Below are positions 22,439 through 33,187 of a stretch of DNA of 64,000 bases, in pieces. The notes beneath the pieces were generated by a model. It was not told the origin of the DNA, ran no database searches, and saw nothing but the letters and a program-made list of their open reading frames with translations. Positions within the stretch are counted from its first letter, which is position 1. Each line of letters starts with the position of its first letter. The translations under genes and the position numbers were made by a program. The DNA comes from Coenobita brevimanus (lineage: Eukaryota > Arthropoda > Malacostraca > Decapoda > Coenobitidae). The stretch covers positions 17,759,331 to 17,823,330 of the forward strand of contig CM064657.1 of the NCBI GenBank assembly GCA_032717465.1, written 5' to 3'.

Positions 22439-23270
22439 CATTCAGTGCATCTCAAGGAGTTAGGAAAACCTACTGATGATTTTATATTGAATTAATTATG
22501 AAGACCACTAATGGAAGATTTGTGGAGACAAATGTATTTTGTATGCTCCTTTGACAACAGTCGGGTTACACATAGTTTCTGTGTTTCTTGTATAAGTGGG
22601 GTAGCAGGGCCAGGAATCTTAGAAACAATGACCAAGCAGGAGACAACTTTCACCAGGGACAAAGAATGTTGTATGAGAATGTTTAGTTTATCGAAAAACA
22701 AACAAAAATTCTTTTGCCCTCTCTGTATATAAAACTTGGCCTAATGAAGCAATGTCTAATGAAGCTTTGTCATGAGATGCAGGTGGTTTGAAGTATTTGT
22801 GCAAGAGGTTTCCAGGACTGTTGCTTGACCAGAGAAGAAGAAAGTATATCTGTTGGACGTAATATAATTTAACTTGTCAAGGGTGAAAATTCTGAAAACT
22901 GTCTTTTTGCTGTTGAAAAAGAAGCATGGATTGCCGTGAACAGTGTCATTATAAGCTTATTTGCTAATTATATGATCCAAACTAGAGACACTGTAAACAG
23001 GATGCTAGGATGAAACCTAAGTCCAAAAGTACGGTACATTTCCAGAATGCTCATTTGGACTCCCTCCCGGAAAATCTGGGCGCTTTTAGAGAAGAACAAG
23101 GTGAAATATTTCATCAGGATATAAAGCAGATGAAGAGGTCAATGAAAACTGAATGTGAACATAATGGCCGACCACTGCTGACTGCTGTACTGAGAGAATT
23201 CACACACACACAAAATATAAACGAAGAAATTCCAGGTGCAGTTTTTAAACAAGCCAGTAGGCGATGATGG
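22439..23270 (+). pseudogene. conserved repetitive ORF relic, C-terminal part
   Basis: This continues the relic that ends at 16358. The first codons read HSVHLKELGKPTDDF in the same phase as VSVPVV before the LINE. Further blocks are YLCKRFPGLLLDQ near 22795, VEKEAWIAVNSVI-like sequence near 22915, and the diagnostic FQNAHLDSLPENLGAF followed by EEQGEIFHQDIKQM at 23040-23130, then a NIMADHC-like block near 23158. Frameshifts and stops separate the blocks. The family recurs in arthropod genomes and is probably transposon-borne, but its name and activity are unknown to me. Confidence 0.6.
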
Positions 23271-23284
23271 CAAGCTCTAAGTGG

Positions 23285-23960
23285 AACAAGCTTTGTTAGC
23301 GACAGGAAGTGAGTTTTGAAAGTAATTTCTATATGGAGGAACTCCAGTGCAACAGTCCACCCGAGATTCATGGCCCTGACTCAACAATCTTCTGCGAAAT
23401 AGCATTTCACGCTTGGTCAGAATTTTAACGCTTTTCAAAATTTCTGCACTTGATGACGTTTGACGCCTGACCTGACGAATATAGGTCATGCATATACGAA
23501 GCACACTTTTACTCATTAACGTTTATAAGCATGCAAAGTTTCACTCGATTCCATCCATCCACTGTGGGACTAGGGAATTTGAAACTCGCAGAATGGCCCA
23601 GCAGATGTATAACCTATAGGTGGCGCTGCCAGTGACTGGAAGCGAGTTTCGACACTAAATGTCATTGTTTATGGAGGTACCCAAATGCAACGTTCCACCC
23701 AAGAATCATGGCCCTGGCTTAAATAATCTTCGGAGCCTTAGCATTTCGCGCGAGAATAGTCGTGATTTTAGCTATTTTCACTGTTTTTGCATTTGATGAC
23801 TTTTGACCCTTGACCTGGCCTATGTAGCAAATAGGTGTACATTAGAAAGTTGTAGTACTAGTCAGTGTCTATAAGCATGCAAACTTTCATTGAATTCCAC
23901 TGAGCCACTGGGGGGCAATTTTGAAAACCGGTTGTGGTTGCTAGGGATGCTGAGACCAAT
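23285..23960. repeat. two-copy diverged tandem repeat, period about 338 bp
   Basis: The landmark TGCAAC-GTTCCACCC-AATCATGGCCCTG occurs at about 23348 and again at 23686. Matching stretches follow (AGCATTTC-CGC, TTTGAC-CCT-GACCTG, AAGCATGCAAA-TTTCA). Identity is moderate, so the duplication is old. No coding potential is seen. Confidence 0.7.
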
Positions 23961-23999
23961 ATTTGCAGGGTTGCCACTCGAAAACTTGAGGCAAGAGGG

Positions 24000-24960
24000 G
24001 AAAAATAGATGGCACACTTCTGATAGGGAATGACCTCCAGATTAAACCTAAAGAAGTCAGAGCTTTCTACGCAACGAGTAGTTGCCTAGCAACCAAAACC
24101 TTGTTGACACAACTGGGTCATTGTGTCCAAGTTTGGTCGGAATCTGTTAGTTCTGAAGGGTAGAAGTGTCGGTCATAATTAAACAAAAGAGAAAGAAAGA
24201 ATACAAGAATACAAGATAGAAAGAAAAAGAAAGCGCTACTACTGTAACAATAAGGGCAGCATGAAGCTGACCAAAAGAAGCAGCAGTTCTACAGCAAATG
24301 AGGGAATCTGTAATCCATTAGTGGTATGTTTTTTGCTTACGTTTATTCAATATTTCCAGCTGTATATATATTTTCAATTGTAATTTTCTTTGCTTAAATG
24401 TCAGTTCATGCATACTCGAGCAAAATTTTTATCACTTTGTGAGAAAATCTTACACGATGGAGGTTAACTGGCGTGAAGTTGGGAATTAGCAGCCTCAAAT
24501 TATAATAATTACGCAAAAAAAAAAAAAACACACAAAAGCAACTTCCGGTATGTTACATTTGCAGACCTGTATAATGTAATAATGGGTATGGAGGCAGTGG
24601 TAAGTGACATTTCAGTGTTCTACACACAACGAAAGAGAAGCTTGGAAGTAATTCTGGATTAATATAGTTCTATAAAACCAAAGATGACAGAGACAGAAAA
24701 CTACCTTTTAAGGTGCATAACTAGCAATCTGTGACATAATAAAAAAGTAAATCAGTGATTAATTTTGGTTAGGTCGAGTGCTACACTTTCTCCCCTCAAG
24801 TGGCAACGCTGCAAACTCTTGTTAGGCTACTGTGTGACTTTCTGGTAATAAGTAATAATTATAAGTGATACATATATCGAAAAAATGCTAAAATTATAAG
24901 GAAACCCCACCTCTCCTTGCCCTACCCTGCCTCTCCATGCTCTACCCTGCCTATCCACAC
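24000..24960. other. no recognised gene; A/T-rich with poly-A run
   Basis: Contains an A-run near 24517-24530. CTACCCTGCCT-type phrases at 24920-24955 recur at 26640-26740. No TE coding motifs are seen. Confidence 0.4.
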
Positions 24961-24965
24961 AGCAG

Positions 24966-25540
24966 CAAACCTTAAGCGAACGGCTGGATGGTTGTTAGCC
25001 CGTGGTTTGGTTAAGCCCTGTCCATACGAGCGGGCAATGCCCGCGGGCACAAGCGAGCAGTTTGCCTGTTGACGGGCTCACCGCTTGTTCCTGCGGGTAA
25101 ATGCGTAAATTGCCCGGGCAAATGCGTTAATTGCCCGTGGCAATTTACGCATTTGCCCGCAGGAACAAGCGGTGAGCCCGTCAACAGGCAAACTGCTCGC
25201 TTGTGCCTGCGGGCATTGCCCGCTCGTGTGGATAGGGCTTTAGATTCAACGGTGCACAGATATTACGTAAACAAAGACTTTATACCACATTTTTTTTTGG
25301 AAATGGGGCACACGTTAAGTTAACGGTTAGATAGTGGGTAGACCATGGTTTGGTTAGATTTAACGGTGTGCAGACGTTACGTAAAACCGAGTTTTTACTC
25401 GTTACTCGAGTTATTGTGAACTTAAGGCAAACCTTAAGTTGTATGTCTGGACTGTGGTTACCTTATGGTTTTATTAGATTGAATGGTGCACAGGCATTAC
25501 GTAAAATTTATACCAGATTTTGGACCTGGGGGAAGATTAG
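24966..25540. repeat. three-copy tandem repeat, period about 114-119 bp
   Basis: Units start at about 24966, 25308 and 25427. Each carries a CTTAAG-like start, a TGGTTTGGTTAGATT-like core and a GGTG-CAGA-TTACGTAAA end. The first unit is split by the 226-bp palindromic MITE; without it the spacing is about 114 bp, the same as the others. Confidence 0.75.
25014..25239. mobile_element. palindromic (fold-back) MITE, TTA target site
   Basis: A 226-bp element made almost entirely of two inverted arms of about 100 bp around a loop of about 24 nt at 25114-25137. It starts AGCCCTGTCCATACGAGCGG and ends with the complement of AGCCCTATCCACACGAGCGG. TTA flanks both ends (25011-25013 and 25240-25242). 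Tandem unit 2 preserves the uninterrupted site GGTTTGGTTAGATTTAACGG, confirming the boundaries. A 3-bp TTA duplication fits the PIF/Harbinger type (TWA); that class assignment is inference. Confidence 0.82.
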
Positions 25541-25866
25541 GGTAAACTTATCATGCATATTGAAATAAGCCTTAGATAATGCAGTATACGAGTAAATACT
25601 TGTATTTTCGTGTTCTGTAGATTATATGATTCGGTTTCCGTTGTTCCTGGCTGTCAGGCTTTTTTTTTTTTTTTTTTTTTAATGGGAATCAGTCAAGCCT
25701 TCAGAGCAAAGAGTTAATTAGTGCACTAGCCATTGAGCATATGTTACCATTACTGGGTAACTGACAAAGGAAATTGAAAATTTGCAGCCAACAGAAAATA
25801 TTCTCGCTTTGAAATGAACCGCGTGATACTGTACAGTATATGTAATATTCGGTTGTATGGTGGACG

Positions 25867-25871
<5 letters not shown>

Positions 25872-25904
<33 letters not shown>
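25872..25904. repeat. (GT)n microsatellite
   Basis: Sixteen GT units. It forms the tail of the SINE copy on the minus strand that follows. Confidence 0.95.
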
Positions 25905-25906
<2 letters not shown>

Positions 25907-26165
25907 AACTCTGGTCATAGGCTTCACAGCCTGCATTCAAGGCCCAGTAGTCCACCTACATACCATACACCTTTCTACATGTCACCACTTCGGCGCTAAC
26001 ACCCACCGTCCATATTGAATACATGCTAGGGCTGTCTCATACAGGACTGGTGTATTGGTATTAGCGGGGGTATTTTTAAGACATGTCGGCGGATCTTCTG
26101 ATAGATCAGCAAAGTCTGATTTCATGAAATTCAAATCCTTAAACTGTTCCCTGCCCCAGCGTGAC
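25905..26165 (-). repeat. SINE, head-truncated copy (family of 53.35 kb and 54.4 kb)
   Basis: Read on the minus strand, it starts CTGGGGCAGGGAACAGTTTA, just after where the tRNA-like head would be. It continues through GATTTGAATTTCAT, CCGCCGACATGTC and AAAAATACCCCCGCTA (the body shared with 53.40-53.51 kb). It then runs through ACCAATACACCAGTCCTG, TATGGACGGTGGGTGTT and ACTACTGGGCCTTG (the 3' part shared with 54.42-54.6 kb) to an AC tail. It shows how the two parts join in an uninterrupted family member. Confidence 0.7.
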
Positions 26166-26169
26166 ACTG

Positions 26170-26820
26170 CATATAATTATGCACATTAAGTTAATAATTT
26201 AGCATGTAAGTTGGCACAACTTTGACCTCATCACTTATATTCACCGGACTGTAAATTCCATCACGTTCATTTGATAGTATGATTGGTATAGTACTCGGGT
26301 AGGAAAATACAGAAGGAAAAGTGCAATGATTCGAGTCCTCGAACGGTTATATTTTTCAGATGCTACCAGGGGAAACCTAGCCTCGAGTCCTTAGGCTCAG
26401 AAGTGGGCAAACTTTGGTTTGGCAATTTGCTCAACTAGTATTCTGGTTTGCTACCAAGTTCGTCGCAAGTTAGATCCTGGTTAGTGATTAGTGGCTAACG
26501 ATTCATTTAACGTTGCAATAAATAAAAAAACATCCTATATACTTTAACTTTCACAAAAAGCCATATACCGACGTTAACCCTAGTTTACTGACAAATTTAA
26601 CCTAATATCGATACAACATTTTTTGCTTTGCGGACCCCTCTTCCTATCTCGTCAAAGTACTTTCTACCCTGCCTTGACTATCCTTACACAACCCTGCCTT
26701 TCCCAAATGCCATACTTTACCTATCCCAAACCTACCCTGCCGATATTTACTCTGTGAGCGTCGAACTAATAATTAATGGTAAAAAAAAAAAAGCACATAC
26801 ATGACTAATTTTAGTGAAAT
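26170..26820. other. no recognised feature
   Basis: AT-rich sequence without coding motifs. It shares CTACCCTGCC-type phrases with 24.9 kb. Confidence 0.4.
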
Positions 26821-26826
26821 CAAGTA

Positions 26827-29800
26827 CAGTGCTCCCTCTTTTAACGCGGGGAATGTAGACTGACCACATGACGCGACATACTTTTCCGCGGTATACACTC
26901 CATATGTTTATATTATAAAGGGTTAACCTACAGTAGACTGGACATTTTCCAAAGTCGCCATTTTCACCCCAAATCCCACCCAAACCCTCCAAAAAACACC
27001 CTTATGACATTCCCTCTGGTACTCATACATAGGAAGTTATTGAAAATACATAAGGAAGGTTCCTAGACATTAGTAAAAAAAAAAAAAGTTGAGGTCACTA
27101 ACCTACCTGGCTCTGCTGGCCACACTCACTGTCCCGGCGCCCCCAGACCCCTTTCTCTGTAGTCGCTGTAGAGATTGGCTGGTCCCCTTCGTCGTCGGAG
27201 TCAAACCTGTCAAAGTCCATGGAGGAAACGATGGACATAACCTCTTCGTCTGGTTCAGCACTGTCTTCCGGTCTTCAATCGTTGCCACAGGATGGTTGCT
27301 GTGAAGTTTCCTGACGAACTCGAAAAAAGTCTGCGATCATCATCTGTTGCTGAGCATTCACTCTCTCGCTAAACATATCTGTGTTCTGCCTCACATCATT
27401 GGCAACCAGTGCAGCATTCCTCGGCTCGGTCCTTATCTGTGTCCAGGTTGGTGATGATGGTGAGCCTCTCGTACAATTCCAGAATTTCTCTCAGTGTGCT
27501 CGTTGCTACCCCTCCTGGTGGCATTTCCTCTAGCTCAACCTGTTCTTCACTCTCTTCCTGCAGCTGGTGCAAAAGTTCCTCGGTGTCCAGGGTGGGGTTT
27601 GGGGCAAGAAGCTCCTGTATGTCAGCAGCGTGCAGTTGTTCCATGCCAGCGACTACCCTTGCTGTCTCCACCGTTATCAACTGCTGCATTAAAGTTTTGT
27701 GGCTCAAACTCTAAGTCAAGCCCGAGGTCTGGCAAACCTTGCAAAATGTTGTGCCAGGCGTGATACACCTTGGTCTGCATCAGCTCATTCCAGGCTTCAA
27801 CAATGGTATCCACTCCGTTTTTTATGCTGAATGACTTCCAAACTGATGACAGACTGTGCCTCCCTAGAGTGCTGTGTGGTTGTGGTGATAGTGGAAGGAG
27901 GTGGTGAGTCATGGCTTGTGCCAGGGGTAGGTTTCTCAGGCCATGGTGAATCTGGTGAAGTTACCAGCTCGTCCAAATCTTCGTCGGTGTCAGTGGCAGC
28001 TTGGAGCATAGCGAAGATCTTCGAGGGGTGGGTTGCCTTCAGTACAATCTTTTCTTGGTCGAGGGGCTGGAGGGGTGAGGTTGTGTTCGGAGGCATGAAC
28101 ACAACTTTGATGTTGGGATGGCGATGGTCGAGGAGGGGTGAGTGACCTGGTGCACTGTCCAAGAGGGGCAGAATCTTTAATGCCAAGATGCGCCGCTTGC
28201 AGAAATCTACTGCTTATTTTGTGATGCATTTGTCAATCCACTCGAGACAAACTTGGTTGGGTCATCCACCCCATCATGTTGTACACTCTCTCCTAAAAGT
28301 TCTCAAAAGCCTGTGAGCGCCATGCATTCTGAGAAGCGGGAACGAAAAGTTCAGAAACAGCTTTCAATGTGTGAAACAGGTGGCAGTAGTGATTGACAGG
28401 TCTCTAGATGAATGGAAGCATTGGCAGTTGCTCATAGCCCATGCCTGTTCTCTAATCATAACACTGTTCCGTCTTTTTTCGCTCTATAATCATAATTCAC
28501 GTCCATTATAATGAAGTATTGAAGTGTCACAGTAATAAATACTCAAATTATTCCACCGTAGCATAACTAACTGGTTGTATCTGACGAGCTATACTACCTC
28601 AGCACGTTCTTTCCATTGAGCTGCATAAAATTTTCTGCCGTTAACCGAAGCAATGTTGCATTTGTATTGCAATGATTAAATTATATTAGGACGTCGGCCT
28701 AAGGGAATGGCTAATAATATAGGTGTGGTACATTGGTCCCGTTCAGCAGCTCATTTGCACGGATGGAATGCACAGCATTGTCTCGAAACATGTACCATAT
28801 ACAGCAGCTGCTTCACAGAGGCCTCATTTCCACATGTGGCACCTTACCTCTCTGTGGTTGCTCATCCATTTCTAACACCCATCATTTTCATACATTACTA
28901 GTAAAATTAGGAGTATCAGTAGTAAACTATCCTACAGAAATGCACCTTCCAGCTTCAGGACTATATTACGACATAATTTACTTAATCGGACGTGATTAAT
29001 ACTCCAGTATGCACTAGACATCACTGTAATGGCTTGGGCGTGCGTCATCAGAATCAGGCATACCAACCATTCCGAAATGGCTAGCTATGTTCCGCTCGTT
29101 TTCACATTCATCGTGGTCCGAGCTTCGAGAACTTTTTGGTAAAAGTGTACATCCATTGCACGCTGAGCTTGTTCATGTCTCCATTCCTGTAGGCGTGCGG
29201 TTTTTTGGCTCGTGAGATAACAAGTGGTTTCATTTTCCAGGTCCCACAGGCATTACGGGTTAGGAGCCTTTCCTTAGATGTAACCACAAACCTGCCTCTC
29301 ACACCGTTGGATGTAGGTCCTTGTGGGCAATTTTCCCCCTCAAAAGCCTCGTCTCATCAGTATTAAAAATGTGGTCCTGGGTGTACCCACCGTCTCTGAT
29401 GACATCTCTACGAAATGCAGGGAAGTAGAAGCAGTGGAAACATCACCAGTGGCCCCCTCACCAGTTAAACTAACACTCCTTAGCCCATTCCTCTTAATAA
29501 AAGATTTTTAACCAACCTTTTGAGGCCTTGAAAGATATCGGGTTCTCCTGGTTTAGCCGTCTACATACTTGACTGTACAAATGCTTGGCTTATCACTTAG
29601 CAAGGTGCTGTCAGTAGGGATGTTTCTCTGTCTCTGCCTCTCGACGAACCGAAGTAGAAGTCACTCCGTGGTCTTCAGTGTTGCATTCCTGATCTTCATT
29701 GCAGCTTGTCCTGCCGCTGTGGGGTTGCTCTTGACGTATGCCTTTATTTTTTCCTGGTCTTTCCAAATTGTCCTGATGGTGATTTCATTAACCTTGTGCT

Positions 29801-29960
29801 TGTCTGCCATGTCATCTTGTCTCTTCCCGCCCTCCAACTCTCACACTATCTCCATTTTCTGGATTTTTTTTCGCTTCTTGGTGAGTTCCAGTCGGCTGCG
29901 AGGCATAATGCTTAGGTAACAATGCTCTGTGCGGCCACGAAGCGGGAGACAACCAAACAA
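26827..29960 (-). mobile_element. Tigger/pogo-type DNA transposon, decayed
   Basis: The 3' end is a pogo/Tigger-like terminus on the plus strand, CAGTGCTCCCTCTTTTAACG at 26827, preceded by TA (26825-26826), the expected target dinucleotide. Transposase fragments on the minus strand run from an ATG at 29906 to about 27100. A matching 5' TIR was not found beyond 29907, so that end is lost or too diverged. The segment 28330-29050 holds no transposase motif and may be a replacement or an insertion. Confidence 0.75.
27100..29906 (-). pseudogene. Tigger-like DDE transposase (broken)
   Basis: From the ATG at 29906, PRSRLELTKKRKKIQ and ADKHKVNEITIRTIWKDQEK form the N-terminal HTH region. A second DNA-binding region follows near 29400-29560. 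WKMKPLVISRAKKPHAYRN near 29240 begins the catalytic region. After a gap, ILPLLDSAPGHSPLLDHRHP and VVFMPPNTTSPLQPLDQ (28186-28040) carry the second-Asp block. WKSFSIKNGVDTIVEAWNEL (about 27840) and an acidic Glu-rich C-terminus follow. In Tigger proteins LLLDNAPGHP is canonical; here Ser replaces Asn. Multiple stops and frameshifts are present. Confidence 0.75.
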
Positions 29961-30009
29961 CAATATAGCATGCCCCTAACGGCCAATGGGGGTACAGTTA
30001 CTTGCACTT

Positions 30010-31655
30010 CTAACGAGTACAGCGGGTGGTGTGTTTGATGAAATGTGGCACCACTGTGTTAATTTACATCGTAATAATAGTAAGTGAAGACCACTGTGTT
30101 TGTTTACATAGTACCGGTAATAATAGTAAGTGAATGGGCAGCCCCGGCAGAGCTTCCTCTCCGCTACAGTATCTAGTACCAACAGAAACAATGTTCTGTC
30201 AAGTCATACTCTGTCTGCAAATACAAGTGTTTGTCACGTAAGTATAGTGGAAGGTAAAAACAAATAGTAATGCCATTGGCTCCCATTTTTTTCTCTGACA
30301 GGAGGTGACTATGAGGCGAGGAGGAATGGAGGAGAGAGAGTACATGTGGTTGGGGCGCATGTATCGAAACTTTGTTGTGTTTCGTTAAGATGCAGGCTGT
30401 GATTATACAGATGTTCTGAGGTGATCTGTAACTCCATATGCAGTAACGTGTATTGGATGAATGTTGGACTCTTAATGTTCGTCATGCAATGTGTTGAACA
30501 ACTGTAGTTGAGTATAAATGTTAGGTGAGATGTCCAGTGTCTCGAAACGTGATTCATCAGAGTCTAGTGAGTGTGTGACTCAACTGCTGTAACATTTTTG
30601 TGGCTGAACCAGGGTGGCCACAATGATTCATGATGATGCATGTGACAAAACGGTCATGCCATGTTGTGCATCATCCATTCTGTTTTATTGTGAGGAAAAG
30701 CTATCATTATATTCGCAAACCATGATTTACGTAGATGTCCCATTGTATAGGATAATAGCTACTTTGAGTGTTGGACAGCAATTGGCTTGTTGTGCGAAAG
30801 TGTTGTGCAGTCATCATACTAATGGGTCACTATGAGGTAATGATATATACTGTATCTGCATAATGAATACATATCTGGTATTATAATATTTGAAATAACG
30901 GTGTTACGGGTGTCCAGTCCACCAATGATGTCACGTACTTCGAGTTGTTATTTCATTAGTTTAGATGGTTGTAATACAACATTCACAAACATTGATCATC
31001 GTTTATTATATTTTCTTTAAAACATTCATACATAAGCTTTCATACAAGTATTATACATTCATGTCCTCCTTGGCTGTAGACGCATTATATTATTTAATCG
31101 TGTGTCTACATTCACACACTGTTGATCGAGAGGGAACAACATACCCCTTACCAATATCAAACATCATTTATGTTGGTGATGATCCTGCTGCTCCCACCTG
31201 CTCACCTCTTCACTCGCTCCTGCTCCACACTAGTCCGCTTCCATACACACCTTTCCACCAAGCAGGGTGGTCAACCCCCCCCTCTCCCGCTCTATTCCTG
31301 CAGCATTTCCTTCCGCTCTTAATATCCCGTCCCACTGACTAACCTCTCCTCAAGTCCTTTCATACCTACCAATTATTCTAATTCTTCTAACTGCCTTTGG
31401 AATATCGTTTTCGATGTTCAGCGTCATGGGACACGACATAAACGATATCTTTAATATCGAAATCTATTGTCGAACTTGAGGTTATATGAATCTGGTATGA
31501 TGACTCTAAACAACTACACTACGACGACCTTTCGCTTTCCATCTACATTCACCACCACCACAGTGCCCGATACACATTACACATCATGATATTTTAGGTC
31601 CTGCTTCCCTCTGTCCTACGATTGATATACTGTGTGTCCATTGACTGTTACGAAA
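30010..31655. other. no recognised gene
   Basis: Contains a short repeated phrase, CCACTGTGTT-A/G-TTTACAT followed by AATAATAGTAAGTGAA (30050-30135, two copies about 40 bp apart). Otherwise no motifs are seen on either strand. Confidence 0.4.
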
Positions 31656-31659
31656 TGGC

Positions 31660-32030
31660 AAGGATATTGTCGGGCCATTACTCACTGTTACAGAAGCATT
31701 TCGGTGGTGTGGTGTTGCTAGGAATATTGCGCAGTCTAGCCTTGTTTGTGCAGGAGTCCAGTAATGCAACTGGCCAATCTAGATCCATGTAACACAGTAG
31801 ATTACGTCTACAACGTTTGTGTGTGATAAACGGACATATAACGAACTGCAACACTGGCCACAATATGCAAGTCTATCCGTTGTCTGCCATTATAACACAA
31901 GGTTTTATTATGCAGCCACGGCTACACAAAATATATCGGCGGCGTGGTGCTGCAGGGATAGTGTAAAACTGCGTATAGTCTACGTGTGTCTGTACAGGGA
32001 GTCTGGTAATATGCTTCACCAATCATTCAC
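31660..32030. repeat. two-copy diverged tandem repeat, period about 237 bp
   Basis: TTTCGGTGGTGTGGTGTTGC (31698) recurs as TATCGGCGGCGTGGTGCTGC (31935). Both are followed by a similar AGTCTAG/C...TGTGCAGG-AGTC-GGTAAT stretch ending in CCAATC. Non-coding. Confidence 0.6.
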
Positions 32031-32513
32031 ACTCATGCCAAGATAGCAGGCAAAGTCGCGGTTACGGTGGCTATACTGACTGACCACTGAACACATTTTC
32101 ATCTCTCAGCAGTGGGAATGAGGTCCAGTTTACAACTAACAGAAACATTAAGCAATACAGTGAACAATGCAGTTATATTCGTTAAGTAAGCAGTGTTTTA
32201 TGAACCATGTTATCATACAGGCTGATACAATATACCACAGCAAAAGGTCAGCTGGATCTACGGTAGGACAAAGGTTGAGTGCTTGCTGGAGCGTCCAAGT
32301 AATAGTAAGCATCATTGGTGCACCAGCACCTGGATGGTAAAACCCAACCACTGTGCTTCTGGCTAAATCCTTCTGAGTTCAGAAACTACCCCACGTCATT
32401 AAGTAGATTTACTCAAGGTCATTGATAAAGCTGCATTCTCGTCGTAATGATGAGATATGATAAGGAAGTCAGTATCAGGTCTCGTTACCAATTATACGAG
32501 GAATGGCCGGAAT

Positions 32514-32515
<2 letters not shown>

Positions 32516-32560
<45 letters not shown>
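32516..32560. repeat. (GA)n microsatellite
   Basis: About 22 GA units with one AA interruption. Confidence 0.95.
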
Positions 32561-32561
<1 letters not shown>

Positions 32562-32584
32562 TCCTCTTTCTCTGATATGCTAGC

Positions 32585-32587
<3 letters not shown>

Positions 32588-32648
<61 letters not shown>
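32588..32648. repeat. (TA)n microsatellite
   Basis: About 30 TA units, 28 bp after the GA run. Confidence 0.95.
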
Positions 32649-32649
<1 letters not shown>

Positions 32650-32651
<2 letters not shown>

Positions 32652-33185
32652 TGTGTTCATATACTGTATACACATATTATTTATATTTATATAGTATAGT
32701 TGTACATATGATGAGTTAGTGAGAACAGCCATAAAACTGAAGGATGGGGTAGAATACAATCAATTTGTCAGTGAAAGAAGGGGAAAAGGATGGGGTTGGA
32801 CAAAATATGAATAGTTCGAAAGGATGATGTGCAGGGGCAGGAATAACGGATGAGCTCAGCCACCCATGCATGACACTAATGCTTGTGAACAATGGTGGTG
32901 GGTAGGTAGTTGCAGCAAGGAACAGGCTGAATGCAAGGTTGATATGGAGAATACACTCTAACTTTTTCGGTTCATTAGTGATAATTGAGTACAGGTAATT
33001 TATTAATGATAGGACACTTAGTGATACAAATGATTGATGATGACTGGGATGAGATGATATTGTGAGGTGATGATGAGACAGAAGTAGTGAGGATATTAGT
33101 GAGTGGAGAGGTGGTTGGTGTGACAAGGAGATAGGAGGTGGTGAGCGATTTAGCGCATGGGAGGAGGAAAACCTTTTGTGCTTGC
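32650..33185. other. no recognised gene
   Basis: Purine-biased, GATGA-rich on the plus strand at 33000-33130. The Ser/His-rich minus frame here is a composition artefact. Confidence 0.4.
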
Positions 33186-33187
33186 TA

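Noticed and set aside
29569..29919. Hydrophobic 116-codon plus-strand ORF as a membrane protein
   Set aside because: It is the antisense of the Tigger transposase N-terminus, whose motifs read on the minus strand.
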